DNA of 64,000 nt from CAZOOK01 sp964581385 (GCA_964581385.1 CAZOOK010000017.1:1-64000), one strand, 5' to 3'. Positions 48,843 through 57,085 are shown, numbered from the stretch's first letter. Numbers and translations: made by a program. The notes: a model not told the origin generated them from the sequence alone.

Positions 48843-49229
48843 TCAGACGCGAGCGAACAAACGTTGCGAGAACGTGCCGTTGAAAGCCTTGCGGGGACCG
48901 TAGGTCGGCGAATCATCCATTAACGGTGCCAGCCGCGACTGTACGCGCGCCGTGCGTGCATTGATCAGTGTGCCGTTCGCAAGATTGGCGTCCATGCATT
49001 TCTTTAGCAGCTGACTCAGTTCCTGGCGATCGGCTTCGCGCAGATTACTGCGGCCACCCTGGATCTGCTCCAGCAATCCGGACAGATCGCGCAGTGCCGA
49101 GGATTTGGCGGCGCGGAGTTCATCGATACGCCGGGTATCGGAGATTTCGATGGCAGCCCGCTCATCCTCGATCAGCGTGACCAGATGTTTCAGGGTCGCG
49201 CGGTGGTGATCGAGGTTCGTGGATGGCAT
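48843..49229 (-). CDS. flgN: FlgN, flagellar export chaperone for FlgK and FlgL
   Basis: A 128-residue, nearly all-helical protein with the FlgN pattern: LVTLIEDERAAIEISDTRRI near the N terminus and SQLLKKCMDANLANGTLINA near residue 78. It keeps the hook-filament junction proteins FlgK and FlgL (encoded at the right end of the window) unfolded for export. It lies 36 bases after flgM on the same strand, the usual flgMN order. The sequence is weakly conserved in this family, so the call also rests on the neighbour. Confidence 0.85.
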   Translation of the reverse strand: MPSTNLDHHRATLKHLVTLIEDERAAIEISDTRRIDELRAAKSSALRDLSGLLEQIQGGRSNLREADRQELSQLLKKCMDANLANGTLINARTARVQSRLAPLMDDSPTYGPRKAFNGTFSQRLFARV

Positions 49230-49265
49230 GAAGATTTCTCTAGTTGTTCCGTCAACTTCAACGCA

Positions 49266-49580
49266 TCAGTTCTTGCCGAGCAGGCGATCGGTGTTCAACA
49301 ACTTGGCCGCAACTGACCGGTCGTTGATTTTGTACTGTCCGCTCGCGATCGAATGCCGCAATTCGGCGACCTTCTTGACGTCGACGGAGGGAGTCCGCGA
49401 CATCGACTTATCGAGATCTTGCAACTGCATGGCGTCCCCCGTCAGATGCACCGTGTCTTGCGAAGTGCTCGTCTGGACAGCAGGAGAATCCGTACTGGAT
49501 GACCCGGACCGCATCGCAATAGGGGGCAAACCAACGCCGCCCGCCGCAGCTACAGTTGAATGGTCTATTTTTGTACTCAT
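49266..49580 (-). CDS. flgM: FlgM, anti-sigma-28 factor
   Basis: A 104-residue protein. The first half is polar and probably disordered; the C-terminal half carries the FlgM sigma-binding region (VDVKKVAELRHSIASGQYKI, then LLNTDRLLG). It inhibits FliA until the hook is finished and FlgM is exported. A sigma-28 promoter match lies 36 bases upstream of the ATG, giving the expected autoregulatory loop. Confidence 0.92.
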   Translation of the reverse strand: MSTKIDHSTVAAAGGVGLPPIAMRSGSSSTDSPAVQTSTSQDTVHLTGDAMQLQDLDKSMSRTPSVDVKKVAELRHSIASGQYKINDRSVAAKLLNTDRLLGKN

Positions 49581-49616
49581 ATGGAAGCTCTCAATCCAAA
49601 CCTTAACCTGACTGTC

Positions 49617-49643
49617 GTATCGGCGCCCGTTTCCGGAACTTTA
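49617..49643 (-). promoter_or_regulatory. Sigma-28 (FliA) promoter of flgM
   Basis: On the minus strand TAAAG is followed by 14 bases and GCCGATAC. The FliA consensus is TAAAG(TTT)-N11-GCCGATAA, which gives the same 14-base spacing. The -10 element ends about 36 bases before the flgM ATG. Confidence 0.85.
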
Positions 49644-49760
49644 GCAGGACTCGGTGCCATGTATCCGACAAACGGTAGATTAGGGCTTCCACCCGGTAAG
49701 TGCTTATGTTGCCGGTTTTTACTGTTTCGGCGTGCTCCGGTAGGAGTTTAGGGCTTGGCG

Positions 49761-50507
49761 TCAAAGCGTTATGCGGACACTGCCATCGTCCTGAACGGTG
49801 CCTTCCACGACCCGCTTCGAGCTTGAATTCTCGACCTGGACTCGATCGCCGCTGCCGCCGTCGGCGAGCGCCCGGCCTTCGGCACGGACTTCAATGACGC
49901 CAGCGCTGCCGATCAAAACGACGCTTTGGCCGCGCCGTACCGACAGCGGGGCCCCGATCACGTCAGGGGTCACCGGGCTTCCTGCCCCAAGCGGCCGGCG
50001 CAATACTTTGCCGACGATCCGTGCGGGGTCGCTGATATAACCATAAGCAAGATTGGCGGTTTCACGCGTCTGTACGCCGAGCGCGTCGGCCGTAATCGGC
50101 TCACCGGCGTGCAAATTTCGCTTCAACACTACGACGGTACCACGCTCGCTGACCCGCACAGGTACGTAAAGTGTCCAGCTGCGCGGGGCTGAGCAACTCA
50201 CCGCGATGTTCCACTGGCCGTTCACCGGCCGGCTGGAAGGTGTCGCTCGCAGCGGTTGCGTACAGTCGGATAGTTGCAGACGCGTATCGAGATTCGCCGT
50301 TTCAATCTGTGCCCCCACGGGAACCTGCGCGGCAACATAGCTGCTCGCGACGGCACGAACCGCGGCGATCGATTGGCTTCCTTGTTCTTGTGCCTGCGAG
50401 TGGGTTGTAAACAAAACGACCAGTAGCATCGCCAGCCGCAATACCGGGCTTTTGAAAGGAAGGGGATTCCCGGGAGAAGCCGGATGCTTCGATGACGCTA
50501 TCTGCAC
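49761..50507 (-). CDS. flgA: FlgA, P-ring assembly chaperone
   Basis: A 248-residue periplasmic protein with a signal peptide (about 15-40, VLRLAMLLVVLFTTHSQA) and a C-terminal SAF/ChapFlgA domain (VVVLKRNLHAGEPITADAL; IVGKVLRRPLGAGSPVTPDV; RRGQSVVLIGSAGVIEV). It assists FlgI assembly around the rod. The GTG start at 50507 is chosen because an AGGG site and a sigma-54 promoter match lie directly upstream; a longer frame to 50597 would run through that promoter. Confidence 0.9.
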   Translation of the reverse strand: MQIASSKHPASPGNPLPFKSPVLRLAMLLVVLFTTHSQAQEQGSQSIAAVRAVASSYVAAQVPVGAQIETANLDTRLQLSDCTQPLRATPSSRPVNGQWNIAVSCSAPRSWTLYVPVRVSERGTVVVLKRNLHAGEPITADALGVQTRETANLAYGYISDPARIVGKVLRRPLGAGSPVTPDVIGAPLSVRRGQSVVLIGSAGVIEVRAEGRALADGGSGDRVQVENSSSKRVVEGTVQDDGSVRITL

Positions 50508-50547
50508 GGTTGTGATCCCTCGCGAATGTTTACAGGCATGGGCATCT

Positions 50548-50563
50548 GGCAAGTTGCGTGCCC
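50548..50563 (-). promoter_or_regulatory. Sigma-54 promoter of flgA
   Basis: The minus strand reads GGGCACGCAACTTGCC. The RpoN consensus is TGGCACG-N4-TTGCW; the -24 GG and the -12 GC are both present with correct spacing. It lies about 41 bases before the GTG start of flgA. Confidence 0.7.
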
Positions 50564-50595
50564 CGAGCAAGCACGAAAACGGGCCCGGTTCCTGC

Positions 50596-50627
50596 ACTAG
50601 AGCGCGTTATGCATAACGCGCTCTAGT
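50596..50627. repeat. Perfect 32-bp palindrome between flgA and cheV
   Basis: The sequence is exactly self-complementary about the point between 50611 and 50612; the left half is ACTAGAGCGCGTTATG. It reads as CTAG, then two abutted inverted arms (AGCGCGTTATG and its complement), then CTAG. This could be a minimal remnant of an IS5-like element with its target duplication, or an operator, since it lies midway between the flgA sigma-54 and cheV sigma-28 promoters. Confidence 0.75.
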
Positions 50628-50666
50628 CGCGGCAATCCATGCAGGGGCGGCCGCCGGATATATCGT

Positions 50667-50693
50667 TCAAGTCCATAGTTGTGGCGCCGATAT
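50667..50693 (+). promoter_or_regulatory. Sigma-28 (FliA) promoter of cheV
   Basis: TCAAG, 14 bases, then GCCGATAT: one mismatch in each element against TAAAG-N14-GCCGATAA with exact spacing. The -10 ends 27 bases before the ATG of cheV at 50720, which supports that start codon. Confidence 0.7.
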
Positions 50694-50719
50694 CGAACCG
50701 ACATTCACACGAGATACAA

Positions 50720-51646
50720 ATGCCTGGGTTGATTGAAAGCATTGATCGCTCAACGCAGCTGGCCGGGTATAACCGGCTTGCGCTGCTGCTGTTCCGACTG
50801 GATGACTGTCAAATCTTTGGCGTTAACGTCCTCAAGGTGCAGGAAGTGATTCCGCGGCCGCCGCTGACGCCGCTGTCATCGGCCCATCCTCATATTGCCG
50901 GGATGGCCGATATCCGTGGTGTGGTCGTGCCAATCATCGACATGTGCCACGCGCTCGGACTACCCTCCGACCCGCTCGCCACCCATGTGATCGTTGCTGA
51001 ATACAACCGTTCGGTGCAGGGTTTTCTGGTGCGCGCAGTCGATCGCATCATTCATCTTGGCGTGGAGTTGGTGCTGCCGCCGCCGCGCACCGGCAGCACC
51101 GAAGGGTATCTGACCGCGGTCACGCGCTATAACGATGAAATCGTCGAGATCGTCGATCTGGAACGTATCTATTCGGAGGTAGTCGGTCCACCACCGCCGC
51201 TGTCTCCCCACCTGACGGCGGAATCCCATGCGCTGGCCGACGGACGCTGCGTTCTGGTGGTCGACGATTCGCGTGTCGCACGTTCCCAGATCGAACGGGT
51301 ACTGCAACAGCTCGGCATCGAATGCGTGATGATGAATGATGGGCGTGAAGCCTTGCGCTATCTGCAGGGGCAGGCGGAGCAGGGCAAAGATATAAACGAC
51401 AAACTGCTGATGGTGATCTCGGATGTCGAGATGCCGGACATGGATGGTTACGCGCTGACGACGGAAATCCGACGCGACCCGCGGTTGAGCGGCCTTCATG
51501 TGCTGCTGCATACGTCGTTGTCCGGTGTTTTCAACAATACGATGGTGAAAAAAGTCGGCGCTGACCGCTTTATTCCGAAATTCGGCGCGGACGAGCTTGC
51601 GCAAGCGGTTCTCGACCGTCTGCACACCATTACGCAAGCGGCCTGA
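50720..51646 (+). CDS. cheV: CheV, CheW-receiver chemotaxis coupling protein
   Basis: A 308-residue fusion. The N-terminal CheW domain (about 18-155) has FGVNVLKVQEVI and RGVVVPIIDMC. The receiver domain (about 176-305) has the acidic pair Asp182-Asp183 (VVDDS), phosphoacceptor Asp235 (ISDVEMPDMDG), Thr265 and Lys287. It couples chemoreceptors to CheA and can be phosphorylated for adaptation. Its position just before flgB is typical of several gammaproteobacteria. ATG 50720 fits the FliA-type promoter; an upstream in-frame ATG at 50639 would precede that promoter. Confidence 0.95.
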   Translation: MPGLIESIDRSTQLAGYNRLALLLFRLDDCQIFGVNVLKVQEVIPRPPLTPLSSAHPHIAGMADIRGVVVPIIDMCHALGLPSDPLATHVIVAEYNRSVQGFLVRAVDRIIHLGVELVLPPPRTGSTEGYLTAVTRYNDEIVEIVDLERIYSEVVGPPPPLSPHLTAESHALADGRCVLVVDDSRVARSQIERVLQQLGIECVMMNDGREALRYLQGQAEQGKDINDKLLMVISDVEMPDMDGYALTTEIRRDPRLSGLHVLLHTSLSGVFNNTMVKKVGADRFIPKFGADELAQAVLDRLHTITQAA

Positions 51647-51688
51647 GCCCGCTTGCAGCAACGTTTTTGGGTGCTGTGCCGCTGATGC

Positions 51689-51704
51689 TGGCACAGGCCT
51701 TGGA
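51689..51704 (+). promoter_or_regulatory. Possible sigma-54 promoter of the flgB operon
   Basis: TGGCAC, 5 bases, TTGGA. The -24 element is perfect; the -12 has GG instead of the consensus GC. It lies 34 bases before the flgB ATG, a normal distance for a class II or III flagellar operon. Confidence 0.4.
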
Positions 51705-51737
51705 GGAACCTGGCGCCATTTCTTGAGAGGAGGCGCC

Positions 51738-52145
51738 ATGGCCATCGACCCACTGTTCGGCATTCACGCCGACGCTCTTGCAGTACAGCGCAAGCGTATG
51801 GACGTGCTTGCCTCGAACATCGCCAACGCGGACACGCCGAATTTTCTGGCGCGCGATGTCGACTTCGCGAAAGTACTGGCGAACACCGCTAAGGGTGAGC
51901 CTGCCGCCGGCGGCAGCACGCTTGCGATCACCAATGCACATCACCTGGAAGCATCCGCTGCCACCAACACGAATTCTCCGGATACGGTCTATCGCGTTCC
52001 CGTACAACCGAGCGTCGACGGCAACACCGTCGATACGCAGATCGAGCAGGCGGCGTTCGCCGACTCGGCGCTGCACTACCAGGCGGGGCTGTCTTTCATC
52101 AATAACCAGCTGCGCAGTCTGATGACGGCGATCACCGGTCAATAA
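51738..52145 (+). CDS. flgB: FlgB, proximal rod protein
   Basis: A 135-residue rod protein. The N-terminal motif LASNIANADTPNFLARDVDF is the flagellar rod/hook signature, and the C terminus (LSFINNQLRSLMTAI) forms the second D0 helix. It is exported by the flagellar type III system and builds the part of the rod next to the MS ring. GAGGAGG precedes ATG 51738. The C-terminal half has a diverged copy in the chimeric gene immediately downstream. Confidence 0.95.
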   Translation: MAIDPLFGIHADALAVQRKRMDVLASNIANADTPNFLARDVDFAKVLANTAKGEPAAGGSTLAITNAHHLEASAATNTNSPDTVYRVPVQPSVDGNTVDTQIEQAAFADSALHYQAGLSFINNQLRSLMTAITGQ

Positions 52146-52155
52146 GGAGCGCATC

Positions 52156-52464
52156 ATGTCCTCATCGTTCCGAATCTCCGATATTGCCGGCTCCGTGCTT
52201 AGCGCGCAGCCGGTACATCTCAACAATATGGCCAGCAGCACCAAGGCTGAGTCCAGTGCTGGTGGCGGCGCGCTCGTGATTACGGATGCGCGTCACCTCG
52301 CAGCATCCGTCGCTACCGACATGAATTCTCCGGATGCGGTCTATCACGTTTCTATGCAGCAGTACGAGCAGGCATTTGCCGACTCGACGCCGCGTCGTCA
52401 GCAAGCGGGCCTGTCCTTCATCAGTGATTCGCTGCGCAGTCTGATGACGGCGATCATCGACTAA
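52156..52464 (+). CDS. Chimeric rod-like protein: FlgC N terminus fused to FlgB C terminus
   Basis: A 102-residue frame. Residues 1-19 (MSSSFRISDIAGSVLSAQP) match the start of FlgC at 15 of 19 positions, whereas the part from about residue 36 follows FlgB: VITDARHLAASVATDMNSPD, then LSFISDSLRSLMTAI, which matches FlgB at 12 of 15 positions. The FlgB part has an 11-residue deletion relative to flgB, and the conserved ANxxTP loop is lost (MASSTKAESS). The simplest origin is a tandem duplication of a segment running from the middle of flgB to the start of flgC (about 320-350 bases), which creates exactly this order. It has a ribosome site (AGGAG) and no stop codons. Function is unknown. Confidence 0.75.
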   Translation: MSSSFRISDIAGSVLSAQPVHLNNMASSTKAESSAGGGALVITDARHLAASVATDMNSPDAVYHVSMQQYEQAFADSTPRRQQAGLSFISDSLRSLMTAIID

Positions 52465-52477
52465 TCGGGAGCGTGTC

Positions 52478-52888
52478 ATGTCCTCATCTTTCAAAATATT
52501 CGACATCGCCGGTTCCGCGCTCAGCGCGCAGTCGGTGCGGCTCAATACGGTGGCGAGCAATCTCGCCAATGCGGACGCAGTCGGCTCCGACCCGAACACG
52601 GTTTACAAGGCACGCATGCCGGTATTCCAGGCCGCCCCAGAACTCACCGGCGGTCAGACGCCGGGCGTGCGCGTGCTCGGCGTCGTCGAAAGTCAGACGC
52701 CCGCCGAAAAGCGCTATGAGCCCGGCAATCCGCTCGCTGATGGGAACGGGTATGTATTCGCGCCGAACGTCAATTCGGTGGAGCAAATGGTGGACATGAT
52801 TTCGGCGTCGCGCTCGTACCAGAGCACGGTCGATGTCATGAACACAGGTAAAGAACTCGCATTGAAAACACTGAGTCTCGGCAGCTAG
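52478..52888 (+). CDS. flgC: FlgC, proximal rod protein
   Basis: A 136-residue rod protein. The N terminus has FDIAGSALSAQSVRLNTVAS and NLANADAVGSDP; the C terminus has NSVEQMVDMISASRSYQSTV and LKTLSLG, typical of FlgC. It follows the chimeric gene by 13 bases and precedes flgD by 17. Length is normal. It assembles on FlgB as part of the rod. Confidence 0.95.
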   Translation: MSSSFKIFDIAGSALSAQSVRLNTVASNLANADAVGSDPNTVYKARMPVFQAAPELTGGQTPGVRVLGVVESQTPAEKRYEPGNPLADGNGYVFAPNVNSVEQMVDMISASRSYQSTVDVMNTGKELALKTLSLGS

Positions 52889-52905
52889 GAAAACCAGGAA
52901 AACTT

Positions 52906-53601
52906 ATGACCACTACATCCGCCCTTACCGGCAACAGCTTCATATCGAGTCTGAGTGCACCGGGAGTTCCCACTGCATCGGCCAACACAGGTTCAGTCGC
53001 GGATCCGGCGCTGTCGCTCAACGAGCAGGATTTCCTGCAGTTAATGACGACACAGATCAAGACGCAGGACCCGCTGAATCCGCTGCAGAACAGCGAGTTC
53101 TTCAGCCAGATCGCGCAGATGTCGACGGTGTCGGGGATCACTCAGCTCAACTCCTCGTTTTCGTCGCTGTCGTCGCAACTGACTTCGAGTCAGTCGCTAC
53201 AGGCGGCCTCGCTGGTCGGTCACTACGTCATGGTGCCGGGCAGCCAGGCACCGCTGACGTCGTCGGGGCTCGTTGGCGCGGTCGAAGTGCCGTCCAGCGG
53301 CGATGTGACCGTCCACATCCGCGATGCCTCCGGAGCGGTGGTGCAGATCCTCGATCTCGGCATGCAAAGCGGCGGCAGCAAAGCGCAGTTCGGCTGGGAC
53401 GGCAAGGATGCCGGCGGCAAGGCCATGCAGACCGGAATCTATAGCGTCGATGCGACAGTCAGCAGTGGTGGCAACTCCACGGCGGCGACGACGGATGTCG
53501 CGGCGCAGGTCGATAGCGTCACGCTCGGCAGCAGTGGTCTCACACTCAATCTGAACGGCATCGGTTCGACCGCGTTCAGCAACGTTCTGCAAATCATTTA
53601 G
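52906..53601 (+). CDS. flgD: FlgD, hook-cap protein
   Basis: A 231-residue hook scaffold. The N-terminal export and capping region holds the family signature LNEQDFLQLMTTQIKTQDPL and NPLQNSEFFSQIAQMSTV (about residues 35-72). The C-terminal part has the FlgD Ig/Tudor-like domains (SLVGHYVMVPG, then FGWDGKDAGGKAMQTGIYSV). It caps the growing hook and is replaced by FlgK when the hook is complete. Confidence 0.95.
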   Translation: MTTTSALTGNSFISSLSAPGVPTASANTGSVADPALSLNEQDFLQLMTTQIKTQDPLNPLQNSEFFSQIAQMSTVSGITQLNSSFSSLSSQLTSSQSLQAASLVGHYVMVPGSQAPLTSSGLVGAVEVPSSGDVTVHIRDASGAVVQILDLGMQSGGSKAQFGWDGKDAGGKAMQTGIYSVDATVSSGGNSTAATTDVAAQVDSVTLGSSGLTLNLNGIGSTAFSNVLQII

Positions 53602-53619
53602 TCGTCCGGGGAATTATCC

Positions 53620-54861
53620 ATGTCTTTCAATATCGCGCTGTCGGGCCTCAATGCGGCTTCGACCGACCTCAACGTGATCTCCAACAACATCGCCAACGCC
53701 AACACGACCGGCTTCAAGGATTCACGCGCCGAATTCGGCGACTTGATCCAGGGTTCGGTGTTCTCGGTGGCCGGTGTCTCCTACGGCAACGGCGTCGCGG
53801 CGGAGAGTGTTGCGCAGCAGTTCACGCAAGGCACCATCACCTCGACGAACAATCCGCTCGACCTCGCGCTCAACGGCAATGGTTTCTTCGCGCTGTCGGA
53901 CGGCGGCAGCCGGGTGTACTCGCGTAATGGTGCATTCGCGACGGACAAGGACGGCTATGTCGTCAATGAAAAGGGATTGCAATTGCTCATCAATCCGGTG
54001 GCCACTGCTTCACCCATCACATTCGCCAGTGGCACGTTCCAGCCTTTGCAAATATTGCCTACGCCGAATCCGCCGGCAGCGACCCAGAACTTGGCCGCCG
54101 GGGTGACGTTGCCCGTGGGTATCGCGCCGCCGAGCGTCGCGATCTTCGATCCGACTAATCCCAACAGCTATAACGTTACCTCGACGCTGACGATCTACGA
54201 CTCCCTCGGTCAGTCGCACAGCATGGGACTGTATTTCGTGCAGACTGCGCTACCGGCACCCGGAGGACCGGGAATCTGGAATGTTCACTCGGTGATCGAC
54301 GGAAACCCCGCGACCGACACCGTCGCGACGATGCAATTCGACAGTGCCGGCAAACTGATCGTACCAGCCGCGGGAACCGTGGCGCTGAACGCGTTCAACC
54401 CGGGCAATAGTTCCGCAGTGATGAACATGACGCTGGATGTCAGCAAGGCGGTCCAGTACGGATCAGCTTTCACGGTCAACGCGCTCACGCAGGATGGCTA
54501 CACGACCGGTAATCTCAGTGGTGTGCAGATTTCGCAGGCAGGCGTCGTCACCGCGACCTACACGAACGGACAGAATGTTCCGCTTGGACAGATCGCGCTC
54601 GCGAATTTCGCCAATCCCCAAGGGCTGCAGCAGCTCGGCAATGCGACTTGGGCGCCGACCTTCGATTCCGGACAGGCGCTATCCGGCAGTGCCGGCAGTA
54701 GCAATTTCGGAACACTGCAGTCCGGTTCGCTCGAAGCGAGCAACACCGATCTGACCGAACAGCTCGTCAACATGATGACTGCACAGCGCAACTACCAGGC
54801 GAACTCGCAGGTGATTTCGACCCAGGACCAGTTATTGCAGACCATTCTGCAGCTGCGCTAA
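53620..54861 (+). CDS. flgE: FlgE, hook protein
   Basis: A 413-residue hook subunit. It opens SFNIALSGLNAASTDLNVIS with NNIANANTTGFKDSRAEFGD, has the D1/D2 hook domains (RVYSRNGAFATDKDGYVVN; LTIYDSLGQSHSMGLYF) and ends with ASNTDLTEQLVNMMTAQRNY and the D0 helix. Length is typical. It polymerises into the universal joint outside the cell. It lies 18 bases after flgD. Confidence 0.96.
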   Translation: MSFNIALSGLNAASTDLNVISNNIANANTTGFKDSRAEFGDLIQGSVFSVAGVSYGNGVAAESVAQQFTQGTITSTNNPLDLALNGNGFFALSDGGSRVYSRNGAFATDKDGYVVNEKGLQLLINPVATASPITFASGTFQPLQILPTPNPPAATQNLAAGVTLPVGIAPPSVAIFDPTNPNSYNVTSTLTIYDSLGQSHSMGLYFVQTALPAPGGPGIWNVHSVIDGNPATDTVATMQFDSAGKLIVPAAGTVALNAFNPGNSSAVMNMTLDVSKAVQYGSAFTVNALTQDGYTTGNLSGVQISQAGVVTATYTNGQNVPLGQIALANFANPQGLQQLGNATWAPTFDSGQALSGSAGSSNFGTLQSGSLEASNTDLTEQLVNMMTAQRNYQANSQVISTQDQLLQTILQLR

Positions 54862-54892
54862 GGCAGCGGAATAGATTAATAGGGGGGACGCC

Positions 54893-55633
54893 GTGGACCG
54901 AGCACTTTATGTTGGCATGACGGGGGCGATCCAGACGCTGAGCGCGCAGACCGCCAACAGCAGCAATCTGGCCAATGCGAGCACGGTCGGTTTCCGTGCG
55001 CAGCTCGTCGATGCGGAATCGGTTGCGGTCGCGGGACAGGGATTGCCCTCGCGCGTCAACGCGCGCCTGATCGATCAGGGCTGGGATTCCAGCCTTGGTG
55101 GAATCCAGCAGACCGGACGCGATCTCGACGTCGCTATGCGCCCAGGCACCTGGCTGGCGGTGCAGGCGCCCGATGGCGGCGAAAGCTATACGCGCGCGGG
55201 TGATCTGAAGGTCGATGCCAATGGACAGTTGCTGACCGGTGCTGGGCAGCCCGTGCTCAGTGACAGCGGTCCGATCTCGGTACCGCCGTATTCGCAAATC
55301 CACGTCGGCGACGATGGCACCATCTCGATCGTGCCCGCTGGTGCGCAGCCGAATGCGCAATCCACGATCGGCCGTCTCAAAGTCGTCGAAGCGACGCCGG
55401 ATCAGCTGCGGCGCGATCCGAGTGGATTGATGCGGGCGGCACCTGGTATCACGCTCAATCCGGCGGCTGGGAAGACAGTGTCCTCTGGCGCGCTCGAGGG
55501 TTCCAACGTCAATCTCGCCGGCTCAATGGTGACGATGATTGCGCTCGCCCGCGAATTCGATTTGCAGACCAAGGTCATGCATACCGCCGACCAGAACGCC
55601 AGCGCGGCATCGTCGCTGGTGCAGATGCAATAG
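54893..55633 (+). CDS. flgF: FlgF, proximal rod protein
   Basis: A 246-residue rod protein beginning MDRALYVGMTGAIQTLSAQT from a GTG start, preceded by AGGGGGG. The rod motif NSSNLANASTVGFRAQL and the C-terminal GALEGSNVNLAGSMVTMIAL are conserved. It sits 31 bases after flgE. In most flg operons flgG follows at once; here a 1.3-kb lipoprotein gene separates them. Confidence 0.95.
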   Translation: MDRALYVGMTGAIQTLSAQTANSSNLANASTVGFRAQLVDAESVAVAGQGLPSRVNARLIDQGWDSSLGGIQQTGRDLDVAMRPGTWLAVQAPDGGESYTRAGDLKVDANGQLLTGAGQPVLSDSGPISVPPYSQIHVGDDGTISIVPAGAQPNAQSTIGRLKVVEATPDQLRRDPSGLMRAAPGITLNPAAGKTVSSGALEGSNVNLAGSMVTMIALAREFDLQTKVMHTADQNASAASSLVQMQ

Positions 55634-55774
55634 GCGCTGCACACGGTTTTGTCGGCGCACGATAGCGGTTTGTCGTAATTGCATACCGGTTAGCGCCGCC
55701 CTGGCGTTGTTCCCCCGTTAAGGTTTCCGAAGGGGCGGTCCGATAACATCCAACACTCGGGGGAGACGCGGGTT

Positions 55775-57085
55775 ATGCGAGGTTTGATTGCGAGCGTCAG
55801 CACCGCATTGGTAGCTTTTGTGGCGGCGTGCAGCTCATCCAATCCCACATCGACCAGTGCCGATCTCAGCGATCCCGGCGGAACCGTGTCCACGTCTGAT
55901 CTCAGCTTCGCAGCCGGCTGCGATTGGTCTACTGCGCTCGACGTGAGCAACAATAATTACGCCTACCCGGAAACGCACTCGACTTACTGGCTCGCCGTTG
56001 GCCCGACTACGCCCGCGCCCGGTATGCGCCTGCGCATAGAGGGTCGTTATGCGAATGCGCGCTACTTCTCGCTGCAGGTTTATAACGGTCACGGTGCGAT
56101 CGAAGGTGGATTGGCGGATTTTCAGATCACCCCTGACGTCGCCGGCACGAACACATTCAGCAGCGATACCGCGCGCAGTGGCGCAGCTCCCGGCGGTACT
56201 TTCACCGCCTACGTGAATTTCGAGGCAGCGCCCGCGGTCGCCGACGTGAACACCATCTATCGCAGTTCCGCGATGGCAAATGCCAACGCGGTGCGCAAAC
56301 GCACGTATTTAATCCTGCGCGTGTACCTGCCCGCCAATGGCGCCGGCGAGGATGGCGGCTATGGCTTGCCGACACTGGTATTGGAGACGCCGGGTGGAGA
56401 AATTCCGCTATCACAAACGCCGGACGCCGCTGCCTGTGGACAGCTATACAACCGCATCGTCGATCACTCGGCCAGTCATATCAATCTGATCGGAAAGCCA
56501 CCGCACAATCCGCCGCGGTTCCAGTCCTTCAAGGGTATCGCCAACGGCTTGCTGGGTCCGGGCGTGCTTTACAACGAGGACTCCGCCTATGTTTACGCGA
56601 CCACCTCACTCCGAAAAGGTGAGCTGCAACTGGTACGCGCACAGGCACCGACATTCACCGATGAACCGTCCGGTCCCGCCGGTCCGCAAGTGCGCTACTG
56701 GTCGATCTGCCAGAACGACTACGTTACGCAGGCCGTCTCGGCCTGTGTAGCCGATGCCGACGCGGTGCTCGATTCCGGCGGGTTTTTCAATGTCGTCATT
56801 TCCGATCCGGCTAACCGACCTGCGAACGCGACAGTAGCCAATGGGTTCAACTGGCTACCGTATGGTGACACCCAATTCAAGGGCAACATTCTCTATCGCA
56901 ATCTGGTGACATCGCCCACTTTCACCCAGGGTACCAAGGACACCCCGGTGTTCGGCGATCTGTCGCGCACGATGGGCGACTATGCGCCGCAGGCAACCTA
57001 CTGCAGTCGCGCCACATTCGAAGCCTCCCAAGGACTCTCTCCGCAAGCGGTGTTCGACGCCTGCAAGGCTGCATCGTCTCCGTAA
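55775..57085 (+). CDS. Predicted lipoprotein of unknown function inside the flg operon
   Basis: A 436-residue protein with a lipoprotein signal (lipobox VAAC, Cys19) and a beta-rich body. THSTYWLAVGPTTPAPGMRL, YANARYFSLQVYNGHGAIEG and ILRVYLPANGAGEDGGYGLP resemble loosely a group of secreted proteins of unknown function related to DUF1214 domains. Six cysteines in the mature part could form disulphides. It has no flagellar motif. It lies between flgF (141 bases before) and flgG (99 bases after) in the same direction; these gaps are larger than elsewhere in the operon, consistent with insertion. Confidence 0.7.
   Translation: MRGLIASVSTALVAFVAACSSSNPTSTSADLSDPGGTVSTSDLSFAAGCDWSTALDVSNNNYAYPETHSTYWLAVGPTTPAPGMRLRIEGRYANARYFSLQVYNGHGAIEGGLADFQITPDVAGTNTFSSDTARSGAAPGGTFTAYVNFEAAPAVADVNTIYRSSAMANANAVRKRTYLILRVYLPANGAGEDGGYGLPTLVLETPGGEIPLSQTPDAAACGQLYNRIVDHSASHINLIGKPPHNPPRFQSFKGIANGLLGPGVLYNEDSAYVYATTSLRKGELQLVRAQAPTFTDEPSGPAGPQVRYWSICQNDYVTQAVSACVADADAVLDSGGFFNVVISDPANRPANATVANGFNWLPYGDTQFKGNILYRNLVTSPTFTQGTKDTPVFGDLSRTMGDYAPQATYCSRATFEASQGLSPQAVFDACKAASSP

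Noticed and set aside
48689..48883. Short plus-strand frame with a helical translation overlapping flgN
   Set aside because: TTG start without a ribosome site and overlap with a supported gene; could be a decayed gene but evidence is too thin.
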